A stretch of 64,000 nt of DNA from Agriotes lineatus (GCA_940337035.1 OW679200.1:17131303-17195302); one strand, 5' to 3'; positions 1-12,432 are shown, counted from the first letter of the stretch. Notes: generated by a model from the sequence alone, not told the origin. Program-made: numbers and translations.

Positions 1-63
1 TAACAGCGAATTAAAGTTAACGTCAGTTTAGTGGCCTTCATAAGGCCGGCCGTTAGTGTGTGA
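1..63. mobile_element. End of a MITE, cut by the window start
   Basis: The first ~63 bases match, in the same orientation, the right arm of the palindromic MITE at 47593-47800. Shared pieces include the blocks around AAGTTAACGTCAG and TTAGTGGCC. Only one arm is inside the window. Confidence 0.7.
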
Positions 64-498
64 AAGTTGAAACAGTTAACGTTGACAATTCCATCCGCGA
101 ACGGCAAAGAAGAGGGAGCACAAAGGTGCCCCGCGTAAAATCAAATCAGCGAACCGCAAAGCCGCAAACGGCGAGGTCTGACTGTATTACCTTCTAAGTA
201 TTTCTATCGAACGGAACGGAAAGATATTTTTCCGTTAATCGTTTATTTATGGGTTTCATTAATAAATAGGAAATAATGACCCCTATTAATGAATGATTTT
301 TTTATTAATAAATGATTTATAAAAATCGTTTATTAATGACCCCTGTTAATGGATGATTTTCTATTAATAAACCATTTTTGTATGTGTAATCAAAAATACA
401 ACAAATGTTAAAACTCTAAGTGTAAAATGTTTGTCATGCAATAAAATGAGATTTTCTACCATTTAAACGATAAAATCAACGAAAATATTGTAACTACT
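64..498. other. A+T-rich intergenic stretch with TTAAT-rich repeats
   Basis: No gene seen. Positions 236-375 are built from degenerate repeats of an 'attaatgaccccta/gttaat' theme with the segment AATGACCCCT present twice. This is probably a decayed minisatellite. Confidence 0.4.
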
Positions 499-2239
499 TG
501 TCAGGCCATTTTATACTTGTCAGTAATTTAATTAACTACATAAATCTTTGAAACAGTTTTGGTACATAATTGGCGAGTTCGCCTGTATTTCGAGTCCATT
601 TTAGTCATAGTTCATCTCATAATACTGCAACACGATCTTTCTCTAATTGAGGCAGCTGCAGTGGTGTGACGTTGTCCTTGGCTCTGGATTGGTCGCCCCG
701 ATCGGGCGAAGCTTGGTTGTTAGCGTCGGTCGAGCGATTCAGCCTCGTGTCGGAGGATAAGACAGTCGACGTTGCGAGTTGGGTGGGCGTCCTCACGCTT
801 CGGCGTGGGTGACGCCCGCATATTCCGTTTGTGCTGATACAACAGAGTGTTTTCTGACTTTTTAAATCTGTGTTTCCCGTTCAGTGGGAGACGCTGCTTG
901 GCTACGTTGGTGAGTACTCGTGTTGTGTTATGGCGAGGTCCGTTTTCTGAGTCGTTATGGGCGTCAATTCGTATGTAGGCTGTTGAAGCCCATTTCCGCC
1001 GTCGTTTGTGAGACGGGATTCTTTTCCTGAGTGACCCATCCAACGGCTACGCTGTTATCGTTGTAATGGCCAAGGGGACATTGACACATTCCGCTCTTTG
1101 AAAGGGGATTCTGTAGGACGTCGCAGCATTTCGTCTTTGCCACACACATCAGGGACGAAGCGACATACCGACGCTGTGTTGAATGCCATCGCCAGCTGCA
1201 GGCCGAGCTAGCGAATAAGGTAAATCTGTGCAATAGACTATTTCGCCCGCATGTTCGTGTAAATTAACCTTTTAAGTCTGCATTTGACGTATAATTAATG
1301 CAGAGTACACTCTAGTACAAATTGAATGTTTGTGTTCTAACACTCAGTGCTGCAAGGCAGCCTTCTTTTGTCAATTAACCTTTTAAGTCTGCGCTTGGCG
1401 CTTAATTAATGCAGCGTAGACTCTAGTACGAATTTAATGTTTGTGTTCTAACACTCAGTGCTGCAAGGCAGCCTTGTTTTGTAAATTAACCTTTTTACGT
1501 TGGAACTTGACGCTTAATTAACGCATAGTACCCTCTGGTACAAATGTAGCGATTGCTGTTCTAAATTGTTTTTTGCAAGTCAGTGCGTTCTGGTGACTCG
1601 AACTCAAATACATATTTCATGGTTGCGCGTCACGCCTGTTGAGGCCTAAGTCAACGTTTAACTAGAACCGATCTAGATTTGTTGTTCGGCTCAGCTAAGC
1701 GCCGCCACTTTTAGGTAAAGTGCTTCCAGCTGGGCGTACCCCATAAGTCGTTACTACAAATTGTCATACGTGCCGACTACATCGGTACTACTGTAAGGTG
1801 TTTGTTTGGTCACGTGGAGTGGCCCAATAGATGTATTAACTGTATCGGCTTATGATTTTTCCCTTGTGTCTTATGCATGTTTATTTACAGGGTGACTGAG
1901 TCACTGTATTACGACCAATGTAAGGTGAGGCCGGGACGTAGCGGATGAGCACTGCAGGTAGGTTGTTGTGTCTGTCGCTGCGTTGTAGCTTCCAGAAATA
2001 GTTATTTGAGTATTCTTCGCCCCGTTTGACCCTCAAGGTCCGGTTGAACGTGGGTTTCCTGAGTTGGATCCTGTGGCGTATCGTATTAAAACACGCCCAT
2101 CTCCATGAGAATATTTGAGTCGAGGCTTTAGCCTGTTTTTGACGATTTTCAGGGTAAGCTTGCACATTTACCGGAATTGTCTAGTTATTTGGTACTCACA
2201 CAGTCGTGGGTGTCGATAAGTCGTTTTGATACTGTAACA
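499..2239 (-). mobile_element. Solo LTR of an LTR retrotransposon (copy A)
   Basis: Read on the minus strand this unit starts TGTTACAGTATCAAA at 2239 and ends GGCCTGACA at 499, the canonical TG...CA of an LTR. It is flanked by a perfect 4-bp target duplication, TACT at 495-498 and TACT at 2240-2243. No gag or pol lies next to it, so it is a solo LTR of 1,741 bp left by LTR-LTR recombination. Its two ends match the two ends of copy B (17093-20453), and its start matches copies C and D. Four-bp duplications are usual for Ty3/gypsy-type elements, but no protein is present to confirm the class. ORFs inside it are not conserved between copies and are not called. Confidence 0.88.
1258..1600. repeat. 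~115-bp tandem repeats inside LTR copy A
   Basis: Three successive units start with 'aattaacctttt' near 1264, 1374 and 1485. They share TAATGCAG, ACACTC and GTGTTCTAA blocks, and the last unit is the most diverged. LTR copy B carries a different tandem array (60-61 bp) in its body, so the copies differ mainly by internal arrays. Confidence 0.75.
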
Positions 2240-3446
2240 TACTATAAGTCGTGTGTTAAGCGGTGATCTCAACAATTAACGTGTGCGCTAGCGCTCACAT
2301 GTTAAAATGTCTCGATTAATTATTATTAATCGCTCTCATTAACACATTGGTGTGTTAAATAACTATTAAGAGGCCGGGGGTAGCTTTTACAATATCGGGG
2401 CTAAACGGTCAGTTGACGGTTTGAAAAGTGTATGGCTGGATCTACAATTTGATACCACAGAGGGTGGCATTTCGTTGCGAAAGCTCTTGTGTAATTTCTG
2501 AAGTGATTTGTGATAATTACGTGGATTAATCAAAAGATTAAATAATAAAGTATATTATAGACGTTATTATTGCTTGAGTAGCTTTATAAAGAGCGTTGTA
2601 TACAGTTCGGTGATGGAGCTGAGTTGAACACTGTTTCATTGTTGTTATCGATTAAATAGTTTTAGGGAGCTTTGTTGTCTGGGTCGTTGCTCATTATTTT
2701 ACTCCTGGGTTGGTGTCCAAATCGGCAGCTATACTAAATCCCAACTAGGATTCCAATCTTCGGATTAGTGCGGTTCTCGGAACCACTGTCTGGACCAAGA
2801 ATTAGAAAGTTCGGCAGTGGTCCTATAACAGTTTGAAGTTTGAAGTATTCACTCGTTCATAAATATCGCGTGGATGGAAATATTTGTTGCTCATACTTAA
2901 TTTATGCAACGCACGTTGTTATCCCTTATAAGCACAAAAAAGGGGGGTTGGTAGAATAATACTTACGTTAATTGCTCAACGAATCGGAGCAGCATTCAAA
3001 GCACCAAATTGCCTCACTCAGCCAATGCCTAGGCGAGTCACTACCAATCGCTAATTAGGGGTCGCCGATCAGCTGCAGCCGAAGACGACCGTGGGTTCAT
3101 TAGATGGGGGAAATGGCGCCACCAAGTTAGGTAACAAAAAATTAAGTTTTAACCCCCTAATTCAGCGATTGCTAGATTACGCTCCAGCTAAATTGGAACA
3201 CTGAGAAATTAATAAAACGGCGCAAAACTGAAGTCAAACAATCAAGTGTAATCAAATGACAAATTCGTTTTATTCACTCGTAAAGCCGGGCACACACATA
3301 AAATACATGTAAGTAAAAGTTTAGGGCCGATGTATATGCATATAAATGCCCCAAGGATCCTTGTTTACAGAATGGGGTGGCCAATTAAAACAGCAAATCA
3401 TAAAAATAATGGAAATTCCTGCAGGCTCCCGGAGAGTGACGGTAAT
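2240..3446. other. Intergenic, no gene seen
   Basis: No coding unit recognised. A short palindrome centred on GTGCGCTAGCGCTCAC lies near 2272-2304. Confidence 0.4.
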
Positions 3447-3546
3447 NNNNNNNNNNNNNNNNNNNNNNNNNNNNNNNNNNNNNNNNNNNNNNNNNNNNNN
3501 NNNNNNNNNNNNNNNNNNNNNNNNNNNNNNNNNNNNNNNNNNNNNN
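3447..3546. other. Assembly gap (100 N)
   Basis: Exactly 100 N, the usual placeholder for a scaffold gap of unknown size. ORFs crossing it are artefacts. Confidence 0.98.
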
Positions 3547-6486
3547 GTTATTTAACCAATAAATGTTAATTGCTTTATATTTATAGCGTAATTTTTTATT
3601 TGTGTGTCCTAATACAATTTTTGCAATAACCCGGCGAGATTGATAGTCGAACACTTGCATGCTAGCTGTCGACCTAAAAAGATAAGATAAGATATAACAT
3701 GATAAAACCTTGAGAGAATATGATTCACATCAATAAAAATAAACTAAAGTCATAAAGAACCGTAGCAATATTTATCCAAAAGAGTCACATTATTCAGAGT
3801 TGTTACCGAAACTTTGCATTCAGCTGACGAAACTTGGTGCTCTACTACTGTTACAAAGCCACAAACCAAACCAAGTATGTAAGAATAAACAAAAATTATA
3901 GCCATAGCAATAATGATTAAATAATCCATGATCAGATTTCTCTATTAATTCTATGCCAGATTTCAAATAAGCATGCAATACTTGGAACTAGGTGGTAGTC
4001 ATAACTATCGCCGTGATAGGTCGAATTCAATTCATCAGTACAACCATCTGAAAATCAAATATTTAAAAAAAATCTCAATTTCACATTAGGTATGAATCCT
4101 AAAAATATAAAAAGGAAACCGATAACTAGTGAACAAAAAAGGCCTGCTTACCTCTATTTGAATGGTATAGGGCAAAATTACTCTAAAACGTGAGCACTCA
4201 AACAAACTGATATTTTCCTATTGAAAAACTGCGTTTGAGTTTATAAATGCAGAATGACTGCCTGGGTATAATTTACGTCCAAGAAATTTATCATTGAGGA
4301 GACTAACGCCTATAAAAATTTTAAATATAGAATGTCTGCATTTATGTTATTGTTGGGTACCGAACATATTTTTATAATATATTCTCAACGTAAAAAGTCC
4401 ACTCCAATTATGGCTATTGAGTTGAAGGACTGCCTCTATAGTGCTATGTTACCGTTTCCCACAAGGCTAGAACGACTTAAAAGTTAATAGCTTATGTACT
4501 AAGTGAAATTAGAAATAGGACAATCAAGAACAAAATCTTGCTGCTTAACAGTCTTACTGTATTACATTGGTATTAATTTGTTACTTGGCATGACAATCTT
4601 TAGTGAATTGTATATTTATAAACAGAAACAAATTCTCTCTTTGCAAAACCCAGTGAAAAGGAGCGTCGGTTAAAGCTCAAAACCAACAAAATCTATTTGT
4701 AAAGCGTGATTTTTGCCATAATTCTTTGTCTATTGTCATAGTAATTAGCACAAATCGTCGAACATTAGTGCCACAAGCTGTGGAGTGACTACAAACGCGA
4801 TTTAATAATATTGACAGTGAAATATTTGCTGAGCGTCGCATGCTGGCAACTCATCACTAAGTATTTTAAGACCGCAATAAAACAAAACCAAGATGGAGCA
4901 ACGAGTAACAAACGAATTTAGTTGCCGTACGACTGCAGTGCCGCATTCAGCGAATTTATTAACAGAGCAGGAGCGAGAAAATTGTACCCCCATCGAGAGA
5001 ACTAAAACTACAGGCCAACTAATATCGCATGAAAATCCTGTAGAACGTCCAAAGTTTATGTGTGTGCGAAAATGTATTACATTCTGTACGGAATACAAAA
5101 ACATAGAAGTCGAAGTCAAAACGACTACAATAGTAGATTTTAGGTTGATAATTAAAAGTAAAATTTACTCATTTAAAATCATTTATTTGAAATCCACAGG
5201 TATCCATGGTTTCAGAAATATTTTGTAGGAGTAATTAAACAAGTAATCTGATCATAATTCCGAAAAGGCGATTGATTTAATTAAGCCTTAATTGATTGAG
5301 ATTTGATAATAGCAATCGATTTTTGTCAACTATAATTTAACATTTATTTAATTTATTTATTTAACCGCAATTAGTTCCATATCGTGTTATTGTACCTAAA
5401 CTGAAATAAAAATATATCTATTTTTGCTACAAATTGTGCTTTAATTTACTGGAATTAAATTGCAACATGGAAGTGTTGTTTAAAAAATAATTTGTCTGGC
5501 AGTTATACGAGAGAAAGGGGAGGGTTAACTTTGTTAATCTTCGTTCATCCTATTAAAATTGTGCTACAGGTAAGTGATTGAGATTATTAGTGATAAGAAC
5601 CCTGAGATTAGAAATCTATAAGCAAGGTCACAGCAATAGAATACAAGTTGGTACATGCAGCTCGCAAAAGTTATTAGTTTGATGTCTTTGAATATTCTCC
5701 ATAAATCTAACACAAGGTATTACTTATTCGATATCCACCGATAAAAATGCTCTGTACATTTAACAGGTTTTTTGGCTCTTTTCGAATATCTTGCCATTCT
5801 AAATTTTGTTTAAAAAAAATTAAATTCTATCAACAGTTCAACTAATGGGACGAAATAATGTAAGTAACGTTTATTATCTTCTTTCCTGATCTCTTTATAT
5901 ATTATGTACCTAACCGTAAGCTGCGGCAGCCACCCAGTAACTTGAACAACAATCTTCTTTTCTAGAAATTTTAATGACATTGTCATAATGACAATTCGTT
6001 TCCACTTTGACTCCTCTGGTATCTCGCATTCAGTTAAGCGCAGACGTTCTTTTTCCACTTTCACTTTTGACATCTCCGCTTTGACAAGTTTGTTATAAAT
6101 AATGGAATTTTCTATTACGGATGACACTTCTAAAAATGCTGAATGGTACTGAAAATTTTATCAGAAGATATACCAATATTACTCGAGTCGTTTTGTGTTG
6201 AGTTAGTATCAGCAATTTTTTCTTTTCTGGATACATTTTTCGGAAAAATTTTTAAAACTGTGGGATCCACGTTACTACGATGTGTAGAGTGTAAAAGATC
6301 TCTTGCTAGGATTAGTACTGCTTAGACTTGGCAAAATTGAGTTCGACTATATACCACAGCAGTCGGGGCGGCGTCTAGTTTTCTAAATTTTAAATTGTTG
6401 ATTAATGCCAAATCGCTTTAATGATACCTTGTTGGCTAATTGTGATTTACAAGGTTTCTGTTTTATATTTAAACACTGGCATTATA
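3547..6486. other. A+T-rich intergenic DNA, no recognised gene
   Basis: Two ORFs of just over 100 codons (4893-5228 plus; 5810-6127 minus) are open, but neither has a recognisable domain, a repeat or supporting splice context. I cannot tell them from chance ORFs. No element ends were found. Confidence 0.35.
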
Positions 6487-7351
6487 CCGGGTGCTGACTT
6501 GGGCGACGCACCATAAGAATTTGCATAGTAAATTCTTTATGTTCAATTATTTGATCCCCTAATTATTTTAGAGCTAAAGTGTTTATACATTTTTTGTAAA
6601 GACAAAAATTCTGCACCCATTCATACTGTTGCTAACAATTTTTCATTTTCCGGAACTGAAAGAATGCAAAAAACAAACTAGCATTTTCACAAAAATCAGT
6701 GATGTCATGGAATTATTGAAACAAGCCAATACCAACGCAAATGCGTGCGGAGCGACAATATGTGTTGTTTGTTTGTTTGTCATTGATGTTTCATTATTAA
6801 TTATGTTCAGCTTAATGTCTCTAAGGTACCTAGACCTTGTCCACAACAAAAATGGTTTTACGAGTATGGTGGACGTTCGTTAACTAAGCTCCTTGTTTAT
6901 TGTAAAATATCCGTATCGGCAAATTCCAAACAGGACAACCATTAAAAGACTGATTTATTTTAAGTTTAAGGCTACAGGCACGTTATTAAATAATTGTATG
7001 TGTAATAATGAGGTTCAGAACTTACACCAAAACGAGAAAAACGACAATAAATTCAATCTTTTCACGGCAGTGACTGGATGATCGCCCCGCACGCACTTGC
7101 GTTGGCACTGGCTTGTTTCAATAATTCCATGGCATCACTGATTTTTGTAAAAATGCAAGTTTGATTTTTTGCATTTCTTCGGTTCTGGAAAATGAAAAAT
7201 TGTTAGCAACAGTATGAATGGATGCAGTATTTTTTTCTCTACAAAAAATGTATTTACACTTTAGCTCTAAAATAATTAGGGGAGCAAATAATTGAACATA
7301 AAGAATTTACTATGCAAATTCCTATGGTGCGTCGCGCAAGTCAGCACCCGG
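6487..7351. mobile_element. Foldback element with ~280-bp arms, TA target site
   Basis: The left arm (from CCGGGTGCTGACTT at 6487) and right arm (to AAGTCAGCACCCGG, ending 7351) are imperfect inverted copies over about 280 bp. They are separated by ~230 bp of A+T-rich spacer. TA dinucleotides at 6485-6486 and 7352-7353 fit a Tc1/mariner-superfamily target duplication. The ORFs at 6629-6883 and 6643-6849 lie within the arm and are not genes. It has no transposase, so it is non-autonomous. Confidence 0.85.
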
Positions 7352-7521
7352 TACGTTTCATAGCCTGGGAATGAAAAAGCTACAACCTCTATTAAAAAGT
7401 TGGATTCGCAAAGGAACGGATTCGGTTTAAATATGATTTTCATGGGCAAGCATCAATCAAAATAATTGTAAGTAGCTCATAGCGTAAAATCTTAAATAAT
7501 TCTCACGCTGCTATAGTTATT

Positions 7522-7650
7522 AAGGTACCAAAAGCATTATGAGTAAAATAAGAGCCCAAGATTGTTAGTGTACTAACCGAGGGCCTTTGGCCCGAGGTGT
7601 GTACAACAATCGCGGGCTCTTAGCTCATAATGCCCGTGGTGCCTTCAAGG
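7522..7650. repeat. Imperfect palindrome with G+C-rich tip
   Basis: The arms share GCATTATGAG, AAGAGCCC and GATTGTT and meet at GAGGGCCTTTGGCCCGAG. It is a MITE-like hairpin, one of several unrelated palindromes here with a similar G+C-rich centre. Confidence 0.65.
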
Positions 7651-7719
7651 TTTTATGTCCTACCAATTTTCTTACCTAATTCATACTCATATTCAATTCA
7701 TATAATTACTACTAGAACG

Positions 7720-7840
7720 CGTTGGCCAGCCTACGTCTGGCCCTGCCAGCGTAAAGAAACGGTTAACAATAAAAATGCTTGCTTAAGCTGGTAGCCAGCC
7801 GACGTCCGGCCCTGCCAGCGTTAACAATACAAATGCTTGC
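7720..7840. repeat. Tandem duplication of ~60 bp upstream of the recombinase
   Basis: The blocks CCAGCCTACGTCTGGCCC... and CCAGCCGACGTCCGGCCC..., each followed by TGCCAGCGT, AACAATA and AAATGCTTGCT, are diverged copies. The pair lies 240 bp upstream of the recombinase start and may belong to its element. Confidence 0.6.
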
Positions 7841-8077
7841 TGCGTCGCCACTTGTGCGCGGTCGGCATGTGCGCGCGCCACTTGCTAGTTTGCAGGCCCT
7901 TCATGCTGCGTGTGCCGGTGCCACTCGCGCTTACGATCTTCATGTGCGGGCGCCAGTGCTTACGGTCGGACGGCCGACGGCATCAGCTCTTATAATATAA
8001 GATGCTATAGTACTTAAGATTGATCTAGCTAGCTGAGCTGTCATTAATTTTCATTGTGACAGTGGTGCATAATAAAA

Positions 8078-9126
8078 ATGTTTGAAGAAGGTGAAATTTC
8101 AGAAGAAATATTATTAAAAGCTGCTAAAGCAGCTGAAGCACTTGTTCCCAAAAAGAGCAAGAAAGCATATGACAAAGAGTACGATTCATTCGAAAAATGG
8201 TTGAGTGAAAATTCAGTTAGTACGGTCAATGAGATAATTTTAATGGCGTATTTTCAAGATTTGTCGGAGCACTATGCCCCGAATTCATTATGGACAAAGT
8301 ATTCCATGTTAAAAGAGGAATTAATAATCAACAAACGTATAAAGGCCAATGAGAAATTTGTGCACCTAGAGCAGTTCTTGAAACAAACTGGAAGGAACTA
8401 TCTGCCTAAAAAATCTAAAGTTCTCACCCGTGACCAAGTTATCAAGTTTCTCAAAGAGGCACCGTCCGAAAAATACCTGTTGGATAAGGTAGTGTTAGTA
8501 GTTGGCGTGTTTGGAGCATGCCGGAGGAATGAGCTGGTGAATATGCGAATTTGTGACGTTCGAGACAGAGGTACGGATATTGTTAGCGATATTCCACAAT
8601 CCAAAAACGGTTAACGGAGGAACTTTATAATAGTTACCGAAAATGAAATGGATGCGTTGAAAGTTGTCAGAGAATACATGGCATTGCGCCCCAAAAACTG
8701 TGTGTCTGATAGATTTTTCTTATGTGTTCGTGATAAGAGATGTACTGTACAGCCTGTAGGTAAAAACACATTTGGAAGTATACCTTTCAAAATCGCGAAA
8801 TATTAGAATTACCCGATGCTAAAGCATACACAGGCCATTGCTTACGGCGTACAGCAGCAACACTGCTATCAGATGCAGGGGGCAGTTCAGAAAATGTGCT
8901 GAGATTAGGGGGTTGGAAAAGTGCCTCAGCAGCTAGAGGATATGTCGACAATAGCGAAAGTTTCAATCGAACAAATGCGTCTTTTGTTGCTGGTTTAACA
9001 ACAGTCGGAGAATCTGTCTTAGAGGTTAAGTCAAGCGACTTTTCGTCGATTGCAAAGGCAAATATAAATGGAGGTGTTTCATTGTCGGGCAATTTTGAAA
9101 ATTGTACATTTAATATATCAAAGTGA
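8078..9126 (+). pseudogene. Crypton-like tyrosine recombinase, frame-broken
   Basis: It encodes a ~345-residue tyrosine recombinase of the DNA-breaking/rejoining type used by Crypton-like elements. The N-terminal half (residues 1-115, with KKSKKAYDKEYDSF) is the SAM-like core-binding domain. The catalytic half has CRRNEL (first Arg, about residue 149), then GHCLRRTAATLL (the HxxR box, 8832-8870), GGW, and the nucleophile in ARGYV near 8938. Three small breaks interrupt it: an A run at 8603-8607 one base too long, TTT at 8624-8626 one short, and TT at 8803-8804 one short. The first two compensate each other. All family boxes are otherwise present and the length is normal, so it may be intact in the genome. 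It has a single exon and its own stop at 9126. No target duplication or terminal repeat was found, as expected for Cryptons. Confidence 0.85.
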
Positions 9127-10254
9127 TTTTGAATTTTATTTTCCTAGTTAAATATCAGTTGTAATTTTTGAAATAAAAGTTGTATCCAAAGAAACAAATA
9201 CTGTTAATTTTTCATAATAACCCTAGAATTCTTATGAAGAAAATAATTGCCCTGGAGCGTTATTTTGTATCTAATGTACCTTAAAATAGGGTCATTAATT
9301 GCAATTAATGTACTGGTAGAACATAAACATTTTAACAGGTCCTTACATGCATCCTTTCGATTAGGAGTAGATCCTGAGGATCGTCAGATGAAGGCCCAAT
9401 ATTCCGGTTAGATATGTCTACAAACGTCTGTATTGCTGGACCAAGCGAATCTATATTATTCTGAGGTTCCGTAAATCCATACCATGTGACAAACAAAAGT
9501 AGGACTAATCCATTGTGAATATTTATTCTGTCCAGAAGGATTAGCATGTCGTAGATCTAAAAAGATAATACGTAGTTAATTCATTTTTATAATAAATTAT
9601 ATTTTACATTGACATACCACAATTTTAACTGTAACTATACATAATTGTGATGTGCGAATGAGCAATAAATCAGTGTTTTAATGTATTTGTGCAGCATTTA
9701 CGATTATAGTACATATTTCGTTTTCTTCCTAAGCGCTTGTTACTCCTTTTAATAGCTATTTAAGTAACAAGAAATGTAAGGACCTATTAACATTTGAGGT
9801 AGGCAAGTACAAGCCAAGGCAAAGCCGCGGCTTGTTGCCTGCCGAAAATGTTAATAGGCGATACATTCCGAGTTATCTTATTATATTTTTCCCGCTGCTT
9901 ATCGAAATTTTCCTAGATTTTCGTTTGGTTTGTTACCTGTCACCAGGATTAATTTTCGTGAGTCGTCTTATCTGTGAATGTCACATGTCACATAAACACT
10001 TGCAATTATAAACAAAGCGTCTAAGTCTGCATCTTGCGTTGCTAATTTTATTATCCTAAGAACTTGCTCTATGGAGTTCAAACGTGGTAAAATAACTTAC
10101 GAGCATGCAGCACGCGCTAATTGACCGCGTTCTGCATTTACTCAAGAAAATGTTAATGGTGCGGACGACATAATCAGAAAAGACCGTATGTTTACAACTC
10201 TGGTAAATATTATACAATATTGGTTACAAAACATCGTGGAAAGTATCCGCAATG
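9127..10254. other. Intergenic, holds one palindrome
   Basis: There is no gene. A polyadenylation-like AATAAAA lies just after the recombinase stop, near 9171-9177. The hairpin at 9760-9881 is listed separately. The segment near 9333-9352 (TTTTAACAGGTCCTTACATG) is an inverted echo of the hairpin arm. Confidence 0.4.
9760..9881. repeat. Imperfect palindrome with G+C-rich tip
   Basis: The arms share CCTATTAACATTT, GGCAAG/GGCAAC and AAGCC around a G+C-rich centre AAGGCAAAGCCGCGG. It is MITE-like. Confidence 0.6.
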
Positions 10255-12155
10255 CCAAACTTCAAGGAAAATAAGAACCTGAACGTGAAGATATAGAAGA
10301 CCAAGGGAGCTGTATAAAAATCGTTATCAGGGAGGCGGTGCAAGAGGTAATTGAAAAAAAGTCTAGGAGTAATAAAAATGGCTGGTTTGACGAAGAATGT
10401 AGAAATGCGGTGCAACAGAAAAAAGCTGCCAGAGAGAAGATGTTACAGTGTATGACACGAGTAAATGCAGCAATATAGGAACAAGCACGGAAACCGCCAA
10501 TAAATGCTGCATAAGGAAAAAGAGAAAGTGTGTGAAAAAAAGAGGAAATAGAAAGATTCCGACAAAAGCGTGATGCCAGAAATATGTATAAAACAGTGAA
10601 CGACGCGAAAAAGGATTCCAACCACGAATCGATATCTGCAGGAACAACGAGGAGGAATTGACCTGTGAGAAAGATGAAATAATGAAGATATGGGCGCAGC
10701 ATTTTTAATTTCTATTAAATGAAGCAGAAATAAATGAAGAAGAGGACCAGGCAAGCAGGAAAAATAAATAGCAAAAGCCATCCCAGGATATAGACGAGAT
10801 GAGAAAAGAACCAAACAGCCAGGAAGTTCAGATACTCTCATATGAAGAAGTTGAGGAGGCTATTAACAAACTGAAACGTAATAAGTCTCCAGGAATAGAC
10901 GATATTTCGGTAGAACTGACCAAGAAAGGTAGCGAAAAGTTGCACTCGGCTATCTTAAAACCAATACAAATAATATGGGAAAATGTCAGATGAATGGGAG
11001 GTTGGCATCATCTGTCCCATCCATAAAGAAGGACAAACTAAAATGTGAAAACTATAGAGACATCTGCCTGCTACCAACAACATACAAAGTACTAACACAT
11101 AATAAAAAATATAAGCGACTGAACCCATTGATAGAAGAAATTATGTATGACTATCCAGTTGAATTTAGAAGAGGGGGATCGACAAATGATCAAATATTTA
11201 CGATACATACGATTTTGAAGAAATGTTGGGAACTTAACATTGATACTCACCAACTATACGTCGACTTCAAACAGGCGTACGACAGCTTAAACCAATATAA
11301 AATTTAGGAGACCATGAGAGAATTTAAAATTCCAAAAAATTAACACGCCTAACGAAACTAACGGTTACGGAAGCGAAATAAGTGAGTAGGAAGTAGGATA
11401 TGCAAAGTAGAAAGGAGTGCCAGACAATGGGAGGTACTCTCACCCCTACTGATTAACCTGACTTGCAAAAAATGATACTCTAAATGAATATAAACCCAGG
11501 AGGCACAATATACAATAGAAGTGCGTCAGTATTGGCCTATGCAGATGATCTAGTAATCATAGGAAGAAGGAAAGAAAATATCGCAGAAATTTATACATGC
11601 ATAGAGGAAGAGGGACAACGAATGGGACTGCAAGTAAACGAGGAAAAAACAAAATACATGAGGACTAGTAGAGCAGAACTACGAGAGTAATCCCTCGGAA
11701 TACTACACAAGGAATTTGAAAAAGTTCAAGTAACCGTGTTTGCCTCAGACTCACTGTTACGATCTAAAATACTGTCTCTAAGCAGTAAAATACAACTTTA
11801 CATAACGATAATTAGACCAGTGGTTTGCTATGGACGTGAATCATTGTCCGTACACAAGACTAGTAAGGAACTGTTAAATAGATTCGAAGGAAAAGTCTTG
11901 CGGAAAATATATGGTCCACTGTATGAAGGATGAAGATCGAGAATGAATTTCGAGGTCAGACAGTTATATGGAAGTCAAGATATAGTAGGATGGGTGAAAC
12001 ATATTAGATGGCTGGGGCATGTGTGGCGGATGCCCGAAGACAGACTCCGCAGACCTTAAGAAAATAAAATAAACAAAGATGGCAGAATGTAGGGAACAGG
12101 GAACAGTTGAGGAATGTAGTGAAGGAAACCGAAGAGCCCTACATGGGCCACAGTT
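10255..12155 (+). pseudogene. Decayed LINE, endonuclease-reverse transcriptase ORF
   Basis: Pieces of one non-LTR retrotransposon ORF run in order across three frames. The pre-RT linker with NGWFDEECRNAVQQKKAARE is near 10378. The RT fingers follow (EEVEEAINKLKRNKSPGIDD, 10846-10906), then KCENYRDICLLPTTYK (11044) and the motif A region LYVDFKQAYDSL (11256). Motif C is AYADDLVIIGR (11537), so the Asp pair survives. A C-terminal tail with RWLGHVWRMPED lies near 12007. Many stops and shifts make it non-functional. The 5' endonuclease part is missing or unreadable, and a (GA)n tract follows directly. I do not assign a clade. Confidence 0.88.

Positions 12156-12156
<1 letters not shown>

Positions 12157-12198
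<42 letters not shown>
12157..12198 (+). repeat. (GA)21 microsatellite
   Basis: About 21 uninterrupted GA units directly abut the 3' end of the LINE coding remnant. Confidence 0.95.
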
Positions 12199-12204
<6 letters not shown>

Positions 12205-12432
12205 TCTGATGGGCCTGCCAGTGCTACTTTTATCTAAAAATGACTTTGAATTGTTGATGAAAACATTTTATATTAAAAATCGTACGACACTCATTAATGA
12301 CCAATAGAAAAATTAGTTCACGAGCAGTAACCCAGACAACTAAAAAATTTCTTGGAAATTTTTTATAGGTAGACATTACTTCCTTTTAGGGTTTGTGTCG
12401 TTACGATTTTCTTACCGAATCTGCATTGGAGC

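Noticed and set aside
720..2165. Three minus-strand ORFs (107, 89 and 94 codons)
   Set aside because: They lie inside solo LTR copy A and are not conserved in the other LTR copies.
3330..3660. ORFs running through the N block
   Set aside because: They exist only because N was read as open sequence.
10224..10841. Minus-strand ORFs of up to 146 codons
   Set aside because: They are the reverse strand of the purine-rich LINE coding region, giving Phe/Ser/Leu-rich shadows.
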